A DNA stretch of 54,647 nucleotides from contig CANLCT010000030.1 in assembly GCA_947489195.1 (NCBI GenBank), positions 1 through 54,647 on the forward strand, given 5' to 3'. Origin of the DNA: an uncultured Aquimarina sp. (GTDB lineage Bacteria > Bacteroidota > Bacteroidia > Flavobacteriales > Flavobacteriaceae). Shown here one piece after another: positions 29,847-39,134 of this stretch. The position numbers were made by a program, and so were the translations under genes. Numbering within the stretch: position 1 is the stretch's first letter; each line of letters starts with the position of its first letter. Under the pieces are notes generated by a model that was not told where the DNA came from, made no database searches, and saw nothing but the letters and a program-made list of their open reading frames with translations.

Positions 29847-30896
29847 ATGAAACAAAAAATGCATTTGCTTAAAAAACGTTTATCTGTTATTATACATGAT
29901 TCTAATAGAAAAGGAATAGGTCAAATAATAAAAGAAGCTCTAATTTTTGGAATCAAGAAAAAAGAGTTTCCTTATTTTTATTTTGGGAAATTTTTATACA
30001 GAGTAGAAAATACTAACTACCTCGATTATTTAAGTAGTGCAGAAGTTGATAAAATTACATTGTCAAAAAAACTACATCATTTTCAGTATGCCTCTTTATT
30101 GCGTAATAAATTAGCTTTTTCATTGTTTATGAAACAGAATAATTTACCCACTCCCCAATTAATTAGTTACAATTTAAAAAAGAGATTCTTTTACAATTCA
30201 ACAATACATTATGTTGACACCAAAGAAGATTTAGTTAAATTTATTAGAATGATTTTTGAGAGTACTAGCATAAATAAAATATTTGTAAAATCAATTACCG
30301 AAATGGGGGGTAACGGATGTTTTTTATTATCACAAAAAAATCTTTTAAAAGAAATTGAACTTTGTGGATCATATATTTTAGAAAACGACTGTATTCATCA
30401 AGAGGTACTAGTACAGCACAATAAGGTAAGTGAAATATACGAGCATAGTGTGAATACAATTCGTTTTGATACCTATATAGATAAAAATGATCAAATTCAT
30501 ATTTTGTCAGCTTTTATGAGATTTGGACGAGGAGGAAGTGTTTTAGATAATAGTAGTTCAGGAGGGTTTTATGTTGCCGTAGATTTAAGTGAAGGAATGT
30601 TAAAAGGAGAGAGTTTTCAATTAATGAAGTATGGAGGAGAGCAACTTAAAAATCATTCAGATACAGGCGTGTTGTTTGATGGATATGAAATTCCATTTTT
30701 TGAAGAAGCATGTGATTTGGTAAAAAAAGTAGTTAGCTATATTCCTGATCGAATTATTGGATGGGATATAGCGATAACACCTCAGGGTCCTATAATAGTT
30801 GAAGGGAATGATAATAATTCATTTATAGGTCCAGATATTGCATATGGCGGATATTTAAAACATCCATTGTTTAATGAAATTATGTCGGAAGCTTAA
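29847..30896 (+). CDS. ATP-grasp protein of surface-polysaccharide type
   Basis: About 349 residues, starting at the ATG at 29847 (an in-frame TTG at 29841 is less likely). The N-terminus is helical. The ATP-grasp core includes FVKSITEMGGNGCFLL (ATP-binding loop), an RFDTYID strand, GRGGSVLDNSSSGG and the metal-binding region IVEGNDNNSF. It resembles the sugar-transfer-associated ATP-grasp family found in capsule and exopolysaccharide loci. Such enzymes ligate a carboxylate to an amine or hydroxyl through an acyl-phosphate, so decoration of a sugar with an amino acid or similar acid is the natural hypothesis. It lies 11 bp before the CapK-like gene. Confidence 0.82.
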   Translation: MKQKMHLLKKRLSVIIHDSNRKGIGQIIKEALIFGIKKKEFPYFYFGKFLYRVENTNYLDYLSSAEVDKITLSKKLHHFQYASLLRNKLAFSLFMKQNNLPTPQLISYNLKKRFFYNSTIHYVDTKEDLVKFIRMIFESTSINKIFVKSITEMGGNGCFLLSQKNLLKEIELCGSYILENDCIHQEVLVQHNKVSEIYEHSVNTIRFDTYIDKNDQIHILSAFMRFGRGGSVLDNSSSGGFYVAVDLSEGMLKGESFQLMKYGGEQLKNHSDTGVLFDGYEIPFFEEACDLVKKVVSYIPDRIIGWDIAITPQGPIIVEGNDNNSFIGPDIAYGGYLKHPLFNEIMSEA

Positions 30897-30907
30897 GTTG
30901 TTTTATT

Positions 30908-32215
30908 ATGAAGATATCAGAACGATTAAGAGCAGTGATATTTTGGAGTATCGATTATATTAAAGGAGGAATAAAAAAAAAATATGCAAAGGAAATTCAA
31001 TTTGTAAATGAAAATCCGAAATTAAAAAAGGCTATTGAAATTAAGGATGAAGCATTAGAAAACATTTTGGATCATGTTGTAAATACTACTAAATATTATA
31101 AAAAATTTAAAAGCTATAATTCGATCAATGATTTTCCAATAGTTGATAAAAATAGCATAATAGAAAACCGTAAAGATTTCTTTTCTAATCAATATCCTTT
31201 ATTAGAAAAATTTAAAGTAAGTACTAGTGGTTCAACAGGAACTCCTTTTGAAGTATACCACAATAAAACAAAAAAGCTAAGGAACATAGCAGATAATTTA
31301 TATTTTTCAAAAAAAGCAGGTTTTAAATTAGGTTTTCGACTCACTTATTTTAGAATGTGGAAAGCTTTTGAACAAAAATCGAAATGGAAAAAAATTATAC
31401 AAAATATAGTTCCAGTTGATGTTTTTGAGTTACAAAATGATCAATATAAATCACGAATAATTTCTGATTTATCTAAAAGTAAGGTTTCTAACAGTTGGTT
31501 AGGTTATGCATCGGCTTTTGAATTAATCTGTAAATTTTTGGATAAAAAAAAAGTTGCAATAAATCCAATCAATAAACTAAAATCGGCTATTGCAATATCA
31601 GAAAGCTTAAATGAGTATACAAAGCAAAGAATGAAAACTTATTTTAATGTGACAGTTGTATCTAGATATTCTAATGTAGAAAATGGAATAATAGCGCAGC
31701 AACCATTAAATGAAGACTATTTTTTAATAAATGAAGCGAGTTATTTAATTGAAATATTAGATTTAGAATCAAATGAACTTGTAAATAAAGGAGAATTAGG
31801 AAGAATAGTAGTTACCGACTTGTATAATTATGCCATGCCAATGATACGTTATGATACAGGAGATTTAGGAATAAAAGATATAGTTGATGGAATATCTGTA
31901 TTAAAAAAAGTTTATGGAAGAAAAATTGATGCTATTTATAATACCAAAGGAGAAGTTATAAATGTGAATTTAATGTTACTTGTTAATAAATATCCAGAAT
32001 TAAAACAATGTCAGCTTATTCAAAAATCAGCAGGAGTATATCATTTAAAGTTAAATACTTCTAAAGAGTTTTTAAGATTAGAAGAGTTTATCAATAAATT
32101 AAAATATTATTTAGGTAGTCAAGCAATAATTACTTTTGAATATGTAAATGAAATTCCATTGTTAGCTTCGGGCAAAAGGAGAGTTATAGTAAATGAAATG
32201 AATTTAAACAGTTAA
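30908..32215 (+). CDS. CapK/phenylacetate-CoA ligase-like adenylate-forming enzyme
   Basis: A 435-residue protein. The AMP-binding P-loop reads VSTSGSTGTPFEVYHNKT; the downstream YNYAMPMIRYDTGDLG is the A8-like motif, followed by KKVYGRKID. This is the CapK subfamily of the PaaK adenylate-forming enzymes, found in capsule loci. It presumably activates a carboxylic acid as an adenylate. No CoA- or carrier-binding domain is fused. Its position beside an ATP-grasp gene gives two carboxylate-activating enzymes in one small operon. The acid is unknown. Confidence 0.88.
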   Translation: MKISERLRAVIFWSIDYIKGGIKKKYAKEIQFVNENPKLKKAIEIKDEALENILDHVVNTTKYYKKFKSYNSINDFPIVDKNSIIENRKDFFSNQYPLLEKFKVSTSGSTGTPFEVYHNKTKKLRNIADNLYFSKKAGFKLGFRLTYFRMWKAFEQKSKWKKIIQNIVPVDVFELQNDQYKSRIISDLSKSKVSNSWLGYASAFELICKFLDKKKVAINPINKLKSAIAISESLNEYTKQRMKTYFNVTVVSRYSNVENGIIAQQPLNEDYFLINEASYLIEILDLESNELVNKGELGRIVVTDLYNYAMPMIRYDTGDLGIKDIVDGISVLKKVYGRKIDAIYNTKGEVINVNLMLLVNKYPELKQCQLIQKSAGVYHLKLNTSKEFLRLEEFINKLKYYLGSQAIITFEYVNEIPLLASGKRRVIVNEMNLNS

Positions 32216-32310
32216 ATCATACAGATCATCGTTAAATAGCTTTTTCAAGCTGATAAGGTTTTTAATAATTAAAATTAAATGATTAGTTTACCCATACATT
32301 ATATAAAAAA

Positions 32311-33003
32311 ATGGAAAAAGTTATAATTATTGGGGCATCTGGTCATGGTAAAGTAGTTGCAGAAGCTATTGAACTTAATCAAAAATATAGTGTATATGGG
32401 TATATTGATTCTTTTAAACCCATTGGAGAAAAAGTGTTAGATTATAATGTTTTGGGAACAGAAGAAATTATTCCAAAATTATTTGATCAAGGTATAACTA
32501 AAGGCGTAGTAGCGATTGGCGATAATTGGACTCGTTTTTTATTAGTTGAAAAAATTAAAAGATTAGTCCCCAATTTTGAATTTATTACAGTAGTACATCC
32601 ATCTGTAATATTAAGTAAAACGGCCAAAATAGGTATAGGTAGTGTTCTTTTGGCATCTGCCACATTGTGTGCAGAATCTAGAGTAGGAGATTTCTGTATT
32701 ATAAATACAGGATCAAATTTTGGTCACGAAAGCAAAATTAATAATTATTCAAGTATTGCACCAGGAGTAACAGTAGGTGGAAATGTCCGTATAGATACTT
32801 TTTCTGCAATTTGTTTAGGTGCTAACATTATTCACTCTATACGCATAGGCATGCATAGTATCATAGGTGCTGGAGCCTTAGTAAATAAGGATGTTAATAA
32901 TTTTAGATTAGCTTATGGAGTTCCAGCAAAAGAAATTAGAGAAATATCAGTTGGAGAAAAATACTTATCAGGAAAATGGAAAGAGCAAAAGGCTAGTTTA
33001 TAA
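32311..33003 (+). CDS. NeuD/PglD-type sugar O- or N-acyltransferase
   Basis: A 230-residue protein. The N-terminal PglD-like Rossmann subdomain has IIIGASGHGKVVAEAIE. A left-handed beta-helix from about 100 has VHPSVILSKTAKIGIGSVLL and ends with the closing loop LAYGVPAKEIREI. Family members acetylate the amino group of UDP-4-amino sugars or hydroxyls of sialic acid, using acetyl-CoA. It is the last gene of the glycan cassette, 95 bp after the CapK-like gene. An 18-bp palindrome (TTTTACTAATTAGTAAAA, 33015-33032) with an A-run follows the stop and may serve as a weak terminator. Confidence 0.92.
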   Translation: MEKVIIIGASGHGKVVAEAIELNQKYSVYGYIDSFKPIGEKVLDYNVLGTEEIIPKLFDQGITKGVVAIGDNWTRFLLVEKIKRLVPNFEFITVVHPSVILSKTAKIGIGSVLLASATLCAESRVGDFCIINTGSNFGHESKINNYSSIAPGVTVGGNVRIDTFSAICLGANIIHSIRIGMHSIIGAGALVNKDVNNFRLAYGVPAKEIREISVGEKYLSGKWKEQKASL

Positions 33004-33218
33004 TTTATTTTAAGTTTTACTAATTAGTAAAAAAATATAGTGAATTATACCAATCTCCACTTAAAATGATAAAAAATAAGTATTGCTTTTGATTAAAAAA
33101 AATATCGTCTAGATATATGTTCATTTTTTAAGCTAAAAATCAATAAACAAAATAATTCATTAAACATTTTAAGTGTGCATTGGTTATTTTTTATACCTAA
33201 TGAAAGGCAATAATTACT

Positions 33219-34496
33219 TTAAGAAGGTTTGCTTTTAGATAAACAAGTTTCCACTATTTCATCATCAAAAGCATTTACAATATGATTACAAATATATTCA
33301 GCATCTTGTGCCACGTGTGAAAATCTACCAGACCCCCAAGTATGTAGCCAAGGTAAACCAATAAAATATAATCCAGACTCTTCGGTAACGCCTCGTTTAT
33401 AAGTGGGGAAACCTCTTTGATCATATACTTTTGGAAAATCAACCCACTTAAAGTCAACCTTAAAGCCAGTACACCAAATTACAGATGTAATTCCCTCGGT
33501 TTTATAATTGATATTTTTGTCATTATCGGGGCCTGGTTTCCAAACAGCTTTATACCTGGTTGGTTCTGGTGCCTCAATATTATTGATGTCGATATATTTA
33601 TCAATATTATTTTGTATCCGTTCATAAGTAGCATCTGCAGCATCTAAGTTCTCCTTTAAATCATTTGAAAAGCTAATCATGCTATTTTCAACAGTGTTAA
33701 TTTGACCACGTAATTGAACACCTTCTAGAGCTAATTTACGTAAATCAATATCACGTCCACCATCCCTACCAGTAAGGTAGTGATTCGTTTTATGACGAGC
33801 TTCATCTGGATCTGGATGCATTTCAATAGGTTGATCATAATATCCCATATCTTCTAACCATTCAACAGCATCTTTACCTCGGTAAGTACGTGGTGCTTTT
33901 GGAGCAGTACCAACACTTAAGTATACTTTTTTACCAGCAATATGTAAATCTTCAGCAATTTGAGCACCCGATTGACCAGATCCTACAACAAGTATCGCAC
34001 CTTCTGTGAATTGTTCTGGGTTTTTATAGTTTGCCGAGTGTATTTGTTTTATAGCGTTGTCAAAACCTTTTGATATAGGTAAAATGTTAGGAATATGATA
34101 GGCTCCAGTAGCTATAATTACTTTGTCTGCAGTAAAATCACCAATTGAAGTATCCACATTAAAAACAGTATTAGTTCCTTTTTTGTAAACTTTATAAACT
34201 TCTACATTTCCTTTAATTGGAGGGTTAAAAGATGCTGCATAGCGTTTTACATAATCAACAATTTCATCTTTTACCATAAATCCTTTAGGATCATTTCCAT
34301 CATAATCAAACCCTGGCAATCTACATTGCCAGTTTGGAGTTACTAAACAGAAAGAATCCCATCTGCGCTTACCCCAAGAGTCTCCAATTTCTCCTCGGTC
34401 TAAAACTAGGTGATTAATATTATCTTTTTTTAAACAATAACTTGCCGACAAGCCCGCCTGACCTCCTCCAACAACAATAACTTGATAGTGACTCAT
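33219..34496 (-). CDS. nitH: Nit1C flavin-dependent oxidoreductase (MSMEG_0569 family)
   Basis: A 425-residue flavoprotein monooxygenase-like enzyme. FAD binding: VVGGGQAGLSASYCLKK at the N-terminus. NADPH-binding Rossmann motif: VVGSGQSGAQIAEDL, about residue 165. Also WCTGFKVDF, and a C-terminal GLPWLHTWGSGRFSHVA. It is the last gene of the nitBCDEFGH unit, 7 bp after nitG. Length and ends match the family typical of this cluster. The chemistry in the Nit1C pathway is unresolved; oxygenation or oxidation of a nitrogenous intermediate is likely. Gene letters follow the pseudomonad Nit1C usage. Confidence 0.9.
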   Translation of the reverse strand: MSHYQVIVVGGGQAGLSASYCLKKDNINHLVLDRGEIGDSWGKRRWDSFCLVTPNWQCRLPGFDYDGNDPKGFMVKDEIVDYVKRYAASFNPPIKGNVEVYKVYKKGTNTVFNVDTSIGDFTADKVIIATGAYHIPNILPISKGFDNAIKQIHSANYKNPEQFTEGAILVVGSGQSGAQIAEDLHIAGKKVYLSVGTAPKAPRTYRGKDAVEWLEDMGYYDQPIEMHPDPDEARHKTNHYLTGRDGGRDIDLRKLALEGVQLRGQINTVENSMISFSNDLKENLDAADATYERIQNNIDKYIDINNIEAPEPTRYKAVWKPGPDNDKNINYKTEGITSVIWCTGFKVDFKWVDFPKVYDQRGFPTYKRGVTEESGLYFIGLPWLHTWGSGRFSHVAQDAEYICNHIVNAFDDEIVETCLSKSKPS

Positions 34497-34503
34497 ACTT
34501 TTT

Positions 34504-34782
34504 CTATTTTATAGATACAATTTTTACTTTTTTAGATTGGTCATAGGTTTGACACAATTCATTTATTCTATAAGACTCCGCTTGCGCAGAAGTACATGCG
34601 TAACCGTATTTTTGTCGTACACGCTCACTCGCTTCATTTAAAGCAGTATTACAGGTGCTTAAAAATTCATCAATTGTAATTTCTTGTCCTGATTTGAAAT
34701 ATTCTTCTACAATGCTTGAAGGAGAATAGACTTGATCCGTTTTATTATCGGGCCATTTTATATTTACATAAGTTACTGGCAT
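34504..34782 (-). CDS. nitG: Nit1C small protein (MSMEG_0570 family)
   Basis: A 92-residue protein starting MPVTYVNIKWPDNKTDQVYS. The WPD, the YSPSSIVEEYF stretch and the central RVRQKYGYACTSA are characteristic of the MSMEG_0570 family, called nitrogen starvation response proteins. It has no membrane segment or signal. The function is unknown; its constant association with the flavoprotein (start 7 bp downstream) suggests an accessory or carrier role. Confidence 0.9.
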   Translation of the reverse strand: MPVTYVNIKWPDNKTDQVYSPSSIVEEYFKSGQEITIDEFLSTCNTALNEASERVRQKYGYACTSAQAESYRINELCQTYDQSKKVKIVSIK

Positions 34783-34785
34783 GTA

Positions 34786-35760
34786 CTAAAATTTTATTTT
34801 TTGTTCTTTGTAATTTATAATTAGTTCTTCTTTTGAAGTTAGGGTTCCAATTTCATCACAATTAATTCCTTTTTCAGAAAAAGTAGCTTGAATTTTTGAA
34901 ACATTTTCTTCATTACAACTAAATAAATAGCCATAGCTCGGAAAGCTTATTAACCACTTCTTCCATAACACATTAGCTGGTTTGGTAATGTTTTCTAAAT
35001 TTATTTCAACACCTATCTTTGATGTATTCATTAACATATAAATAGTACCAATAATTCCGCCCATACTCACATCTTTACACACATTACTTAAGCCTTGATT
35101 CGCTATTTGGTAAGGAAGCTTAACACGATCTTGTAAAATTTTAGAATCACTAGTTGTACTGGCATTCCAAAAAGGGTATTCTTTATAATAAGTGCCATTT
35201 TGATCAATGGCTAATAATAATTTTTGATTAGGTTTAGCATCAAAACTGGTTAATAGATTTTGTGTTGCTTTTCCTAAAATAGATACGCTTAATGCTTTAT
35301 TTTTAGAATGGTAACAGGTATGTCCTCCAACTATGGGCACTCCATATTTTTCTGAAGCAGCTAACATTCCTTCCCAAATTTGAGCGCTATCTTCTACATT
35401 TTTTGAGTAAACAGTATCAGTTACTGCAATAGGCAAGCCGCCCATAGCACAGATATCGCTAATATTTACCATAACTGCTGAATAGCCAGCAAACCATGGA
35501 TCGGCATTTAAAAAACTATCAATAATTCCTTCTGCAGCAAATAATAAATGACTTCCATCTGCTTGACGAATTGCGGCTGTGTCATCGCCAATTTTTATAT
35601 TTTCTTGTTGGTATTTAGAATCTTTATTAAAATAGATACTACTTTTTACTGAGTTACCAATACTTTTATGAGTATCGCTTATGTGCTGTTTATCCACAAT
35701 ACTTTGGTGGTTTCGTAATTGGCCAATGGATTCTAGTATGTTTTCCAATTCAGTAATCAT
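34786..35760 (-). CDS. nitF: Nit1C AIR synthase-like ATP-binding protein (Sll0787 family)
   Basis: A 324-residue protein of the PurM/ThiL/HypE-like superfamily. IKIGDDTAAIRQADG holds the metal/ATP-binding DD. Glycine-rich loops (IVGGHTCYHSKNKALSVSIL and DVSMGGIIGTIYML) form the nucleotide pocket. Such proteins activate amide or carbonyl oxygens with ATP, so an ATP-dependent dehydration or amination is a reasonable guess for its Nit1C step. It is tightly packed, 10 bp after nitE and 3 bp before nitG. Confidence 0.9.
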   Translation of the reverse strand: MITELENILESIGQLRNHQSIVDKQHISDTHKSIGNSVKSSIYFNKDSKYQQENIKIGDDTAAIRQADGSHLLFAAEGIIDSFLNADPWFAGYSAVMVNISDICAMGGLPIAVTDTVYSKNVEDSAQIWEGMLAASEKYGVPIVGGHTCYHSKNKALSVSILGKATQNLLTSFDAKPNQKLLLAIDQNGTYYKEYPFWNASTTSDSKILQDRVKLPYQIANQGLSNVCKDVSMGGIIGTIYMLMNTSKIGVEINLENITKPANVLWKKWLISFPSYGYLFSCNEENVSKIQATFSEKGINCDEIGTLTSKEELIINYKEQKIKF

Positions 35761-35770
35761 TTTTTATTTG

Positions 35771-36391
35771 TTAAGCTACTTCTAAAAGTTTAACCAGTAT
35801 TTCAGTATTTGCAACAGTTGAGGTGTAAATTGGTGTTGCAGGATAAGCATTTAAGTCGGCCTCCATTAAAAAATGTTTTACACCATGTAATTCAATTTCT
35901 TCAACTACATTCCAATGTAAGCGTTTAAATAATTTTACATTCTGTTCTTGTACATGAGCCGAAAATTTGTCACATCCAACATAATTAGCTAAGGATACTG
36001 CTCTGTAAATTAAACCAGCAGCAATAGACATTTGATATAATGGAGAAACCTTTTTATCTTTAAATAAATTGGGACAAACAAATTTCGAAAATGTTCGGTA
36101 CTCTTTTATAACTCCTAATCTACCTCCAAACCATTCGCGTTCTTTTGTTTCAAAAATGCGAACTACACCAACTACCTTATCAGGTGCTCCTAAATAATGA
36201 TTTAGAGCAATGATAGGAATAGAGCAGTAGTCATTTTTATCATAATCGGTACCTTCAAAAAGGTTTTGTTCTTTACAGAATATTTCTTTTCTGGTTTCGT
36301 AATAAGCATCTAATTGAGCATTATCGCTGGGTATATTGATATCAATAAAATCTAAACCAGTATCTTGTTTTTTTGTTTCGAAAAATATCAT
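35771..36391 (-). CDS. nitE: Nit1C GNAT N-acyltransferase (MSMEG_0567/Sll0786 family)
   Basis: A 206-residue protein resembling GNAT acyltransferases, with IFCKEQNLFEGTDYDKNDY early, VVGVVRIFETKEREWFGGRL (strand and acyl-CoA loop) and a C-terminal KLFKRLHWNVVEEIELHG. The family is annotated as nitrogen-starvation N-acetyltransferase. Its start overlaps the stop of nitD by 4 bp (ATGA), indicating coupled translation. The acyl donor and acceptor are unknown. Confidence 0.9.
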   Translation of the reverse strand: MIFFETKKQDTGLDFIDINIPSDNAQLDAYYETRKEIFCKEQNLFEGTDYDKNDYCSIPIIALNHYLGAPDKVVGVVRIFETKEREWFGGRLGVIKEYRTFSKFVCPNLFKDKKVSPLYQMSIAAGLIYRAVSLANYVGCDKFSAHVQEQNVKLFKRLHWNVVEEIELHGVKHFLMEADLNAYPATPIYTSTVANTEILVKLLEVA

Positions 36392-37506
36392 GCGCTATAT
36401 TTTTTTTCAAAAGTTGCTAAAGTTGAGCATGCACCACATTTGGCACAGCCCGATTCTAAGGAATCTGAAGTCATTTGGGCATTTACCAAAGCTTCAGCTA
36501 AGGGATCTAAAATACCATGCATATATTCCTTATCGGGCGAAGCATGGTTTTCTAAAGGAGTATTTCTGATAGGAACAAAAGGCACTACAAATGGATATAC
36601 ACCAATGGCTATAAGTTTTTCCGACATTTCGAGAATTTCTTTTTGTGTATCACCTAAACCAGCTAAAATGTATGTGCTTACATTTCCTTTACCAAATACT
36701 TTTACGGCTTCTTTAAAAGCCTTGAAGTAATAATTAAGAGACACACTTGCCTTGCCTGGCATAATTTTATTTCGAACACGATCCGTAACTGCCTCTAAAT
36801 GCATTCCAATAGAGCTAGCTCCAGCTTCTTTTAGCATGATAAACCAGTTAAAATCATCGGGTGGTTCGCATTGTACTTGTATAGGAATAGAAACGGCTTC
36901 ACTTACCGCACTAACACTTTCGAATAGTATTTTGGCTCCACGATCGCTACTGGCAGGCGTGCCAGTTGTCATTATAAATTGCGAAATGCCATCAAGTGCT
37001 ACGGCTACTTTAGCAACTTCTGCTAAATGATGAGGTTTTTTGTAGGCAATTGTTGTGTCATATTTTAATGATTCTCCAATGGCACAAAATTGACAAGAAG
37101 TTTCTTTGTCCTTGTAACGAATACAGTTTTGTAATACTGTTGTTGCTAAAACATCTTTACTATGCAACCGGGCAATTTTCCAAAAGGGAATACCATCAGA
37201 ACTTTTTTCTTTGTAAAATTGAGGTTCGCCAATAAAGCGAATGGTGGTTATCAATTCACCATTCTTTTTTAATGAAGCATAACCCATTTTTGATGGAGCA
37301 GTAGCTACAAAAGGGGAGTTTTTAGCCGCATGACTGAATACAGGAATCATTATAGTAGTATTAAAAATAGTTACTGCTTTATGATCTGTTGGTCCAGCAC
37401 CTCCTTTGCGTATACTAAGATCTTGTAAACCCTCTAAACGAATACCTTGTGTTTGTATATCATTTAGTAATGTGTGGCTGTTCTGTTGTGTTAATGTATT
37501 GTTCAT
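36388..37506 (-). CDS. nitD: Nit1C radical SAM enzyme (MSMEG_0568 family)
   Basis: A 372-residue radical SAM protein whose cluster-binding cysteines do not follow CX3CX2C. They are C128-x9-C138-x2-C141 ([17 protein letters not shown]), the arrangement I recall as usual for the MSMEG_0568 family. A C-terminal CAKCGAC (C354, C357, C360) could bind an auxiliary cluster. It probably carries the key bond-forming or cleaving step of the Nit1C pathway, generating a 5'-deoxyadenosyl radical. The first 47 bp overlap the end of nitC in another frame, and there is no later Met before conserved sequence, so the overlap appears real. Confidence 0.92.
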   Translation of the reverse strand: MNNTLTQQNSHTLLNDIQTQGIRLEGLQDLSIRKGGAGPTDHKAVTIFNTTIMIPVFSHAAKNSPFVATAPSKMGYASLKKNGELITTIRFIGEPQFYKEKSSDGIPFWKIARLHSKDVLATTVLQNCIRYKDKETSCQFCAIGESLKYDTTIAYKKPHHLAEVAKVAVALDGISQFIMTTGTPASSDRGAKILFESVSAVSEAVSIPIQVQCEPPDDFNWFIMLKEAGASSIGMHLEAVTDRVRNKIMPGKASVSLNYYFKAFKEAVKVFGKGNVSTYILAGLGDTQKEILEMSEKLIAIGVYPFVVPFVPIRNTPLENHASPDKEYMHGILDPLAEALVNAQMTSDSLESGCAKCGACSTLATFEKKYSA

Positions 37507-38467
37507 GGTTAGTGTCTTTTAATGAGCTTTGGGTTTCATACATTAATTTTTTAGGCCTTTTATCAATATTTAGTGATAAAAGCTCTGGTCTGGAATAATG
37601 ACCTACGGAATCCATCATTCGTTTTCTTTTGGTAATTAATGACATATCCATTTCTGCATATACAATGCCTTCGCCTTCGGTTAATACGTCTGAAATAATT
37701 ACCCCTTCGGGAGAAATAATTGCTGTAAAACAACCTTTATCTAAGGCTTTTTGCATTTTTTCATCGGCAGTTATTTCTTGAACTTGTTCAGGATATAAAT
37801 ATCCGGTAGAATTAATTACAAAACATCCCGATTCTAAGGCATGATGTCTCATGGTTACTTCCATTTGATCAGCAAATATTTGACCTACCATGGATCCAGG
37901 AAATTGACTGCAATGAATTTCTTCATTATCTTTAATGAGAGCGAAACGAGCTAAAGGGTTATAGTGTTCCCAACAAGCTAAAGCACCTATTCTTCCTACA
38001 GAAGTATCTACAGCTTTTAAGCCACTACCATCACCTTGACCCCAAATCATACGTTCGTGATAAGTTGGTGTTATTTTTCTGCGTTTTAAGACCAATTCAC
38101 CTGTGGTGTCAAAAATGAGTTGTGTATTGTATAAAGTACCTTTGTCACGTTCATTTACACCCAAAACCACAACCATATTATGTTCTTTAGCAAGGCTCCC
38201 TATAAAATCAGTTGTTTCACTTGGAACAACTACACTTTCTTCGTAAAGTTTTGTATGATCTTTTCGAATACTAACGGCTGGTTTTATAAAGGAAAAATAA
38301 GGATAGTTAGGTACTAAAGTTTCTGGAAAAACAATGATATCTGTATCATGTTTACTGGCTTCAACGATAGCGTCTGCTACTTTTCCTAAAGTTCCTGATC
38401 TACTTTCTAAAACAGGAGCAATTTGAACAGCTGCCGCTTTAACAATGGGTTTTTTAAACATAAGCAT
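37460..38467 (-). CDS. nitC: Nit1C nitrilase (Nit6803 family)
   Basis: A 335-residue nitrilase-superfamily hydrolase with a complete catalytic triad: E49 (FPETLVP), K131 (KRRKITPT) and C165 ([10 protein letters not shown]). It hydrolyses a nitrile to the acid plus ammonia. The family includes Sll0784 of Synechocystis and is always linked to this gene set. Two ATGs lie close together (38467 and 38461); the second gives [14 protein letters not shown] 157-bp gap containing a hairpin separates it from nitB, whereas all later junctions are very tight or overlapping. Confidence 0.95.
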   Translation of the reverse strand: MLMFKKPIVKAAAVQIAPVLESRSGTLGKVADAIVEASKHDTDIIVFPETLVPNYPYFSFIKPAVSIRKDHTKLYEESVVVPSETTDFIGSLAKEHNMVVVLGVNERDKGTLYNTQLIFDTTGELVLKRRKITPTYHERMIWGQGDGSGLKAVDTSVGRIGALACWEHYNPLARFALIKDNEEIHCSQFPGSMVGQIFADQMEVTMRHHALESGCFVINSTGYLYPEQVQEITADEKMQKALDKGCFTAIISPEGVIISDVLTEGEGIVYAEMDMSLITKRKRMMDSVGHYSRPELLSLNIDKRPKKLMYETQSSLKDTNHEQYINTTEQPHITK

Positions 38468-38567
38468 ATAACCTAATTCAGGTTTTTATTTCTTAAAAAC
38501 ATATGAATACATAGCGAACTATTATATTCAATTCAAGTGTATTTATTACACATACTTTTTGCTAAAG

Positions 38568-38614
38568 AGTATTCAAAAACTCAGAAGTATTTAGCTTAGA
38601 AGTTTTTGAATACT
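38568..38614 (-). terminator. Intercistronic hairpin between nitB and nitC
   Basis: AGTATTCAAAAACT (38568-38581) and AGTTTTTGAATACT (38601-38614) form a perfect 14-bp stem with a 19-base loop, 11 bp past the nitB stop. No clean T-run follows on the minus strand, so it is more likely a partial terminator or an mRNA-stabilising/processing site that raises NitB relative to NitC-H. Confidence 0.6.
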
Positions 38615-38624
38615 TATATACTTA

Positions 38625-39107
38625 TTACATAGTCCAAGTATGTAAAACAAATGCGTTTTCATTTCTGTGTACTAATTGAATATCCATTACGTCTAAAGGA
38701 CTTATTGGTTGTATACCAGGTAATAATGAAGGTTCTCCATGTCCATACAATGCTTGTAAAGCAAAACGACAAGCATAGATTTTACCTCCTTCGTCCATAA
38801 ATTTTTTCAAACGAGCAGCATAATTTAAGTGACCAGGAAAAGCTTCGCTTCCTAAAGTAGGGAAACCACGTTGTATTCCTAAAGTAACTCCAGGACCATA
38901 CAGTAAAATTGATGTTTCATAACCTTTACGTTGTAATCGAGTAGCAGATAAAATGTTTACTAAACCTATTGATCCTTCAAAAGCAACGGTATGAAATGTT
39001 ACTAATGCTTTTTCACCAGGTTTGGCTTTTACATCTTCAAATACTTTGTCTTCATAGTCCACAAAAAAATCTCCGTCTTTGTGCATTGCTTTTTCTACTT
39101 TTGGCAT
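38625..39107 (-). CDS. nitB: Nit1C first-gene protein (MSMEG_0572/Sll0783 family)
   Basis: A 160-residue soluble protein ([20 protein letters not shown]). The [16 protein letters not shown] strand, [16 protein letters not shown] and [14 protein letters not shown] fit the Sll0783/MSMEG_0572 nitrogen starvation response family, which has a DsrE-like alpha/beta character. It leads the operon and is separated from the rest by a stable hairpin, so it may be the most abundant product. In cyanobacteria the homologue responds strongly to nitrogen starvation. The molecular function is unknown. Confidence 0.9.
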   Translation of the reverse strand: MPKVEKAMHKDGDFFVDYEDKVFEDVKAKPGEKALVTFHTVAFEGSIGLVNILSATRLQRKGYETSILLYGPGVTLGIQRGFPTLGSEAFPGHLNYAARLKKFMDEGGKIYACRFALQALYGHGEPSLLPGIQPISPLDVMDIQLVHRNENAFVLHTWTM

Positions 39108-39134
39108 AACTTTTTATTTTAAAATTGATTTATA

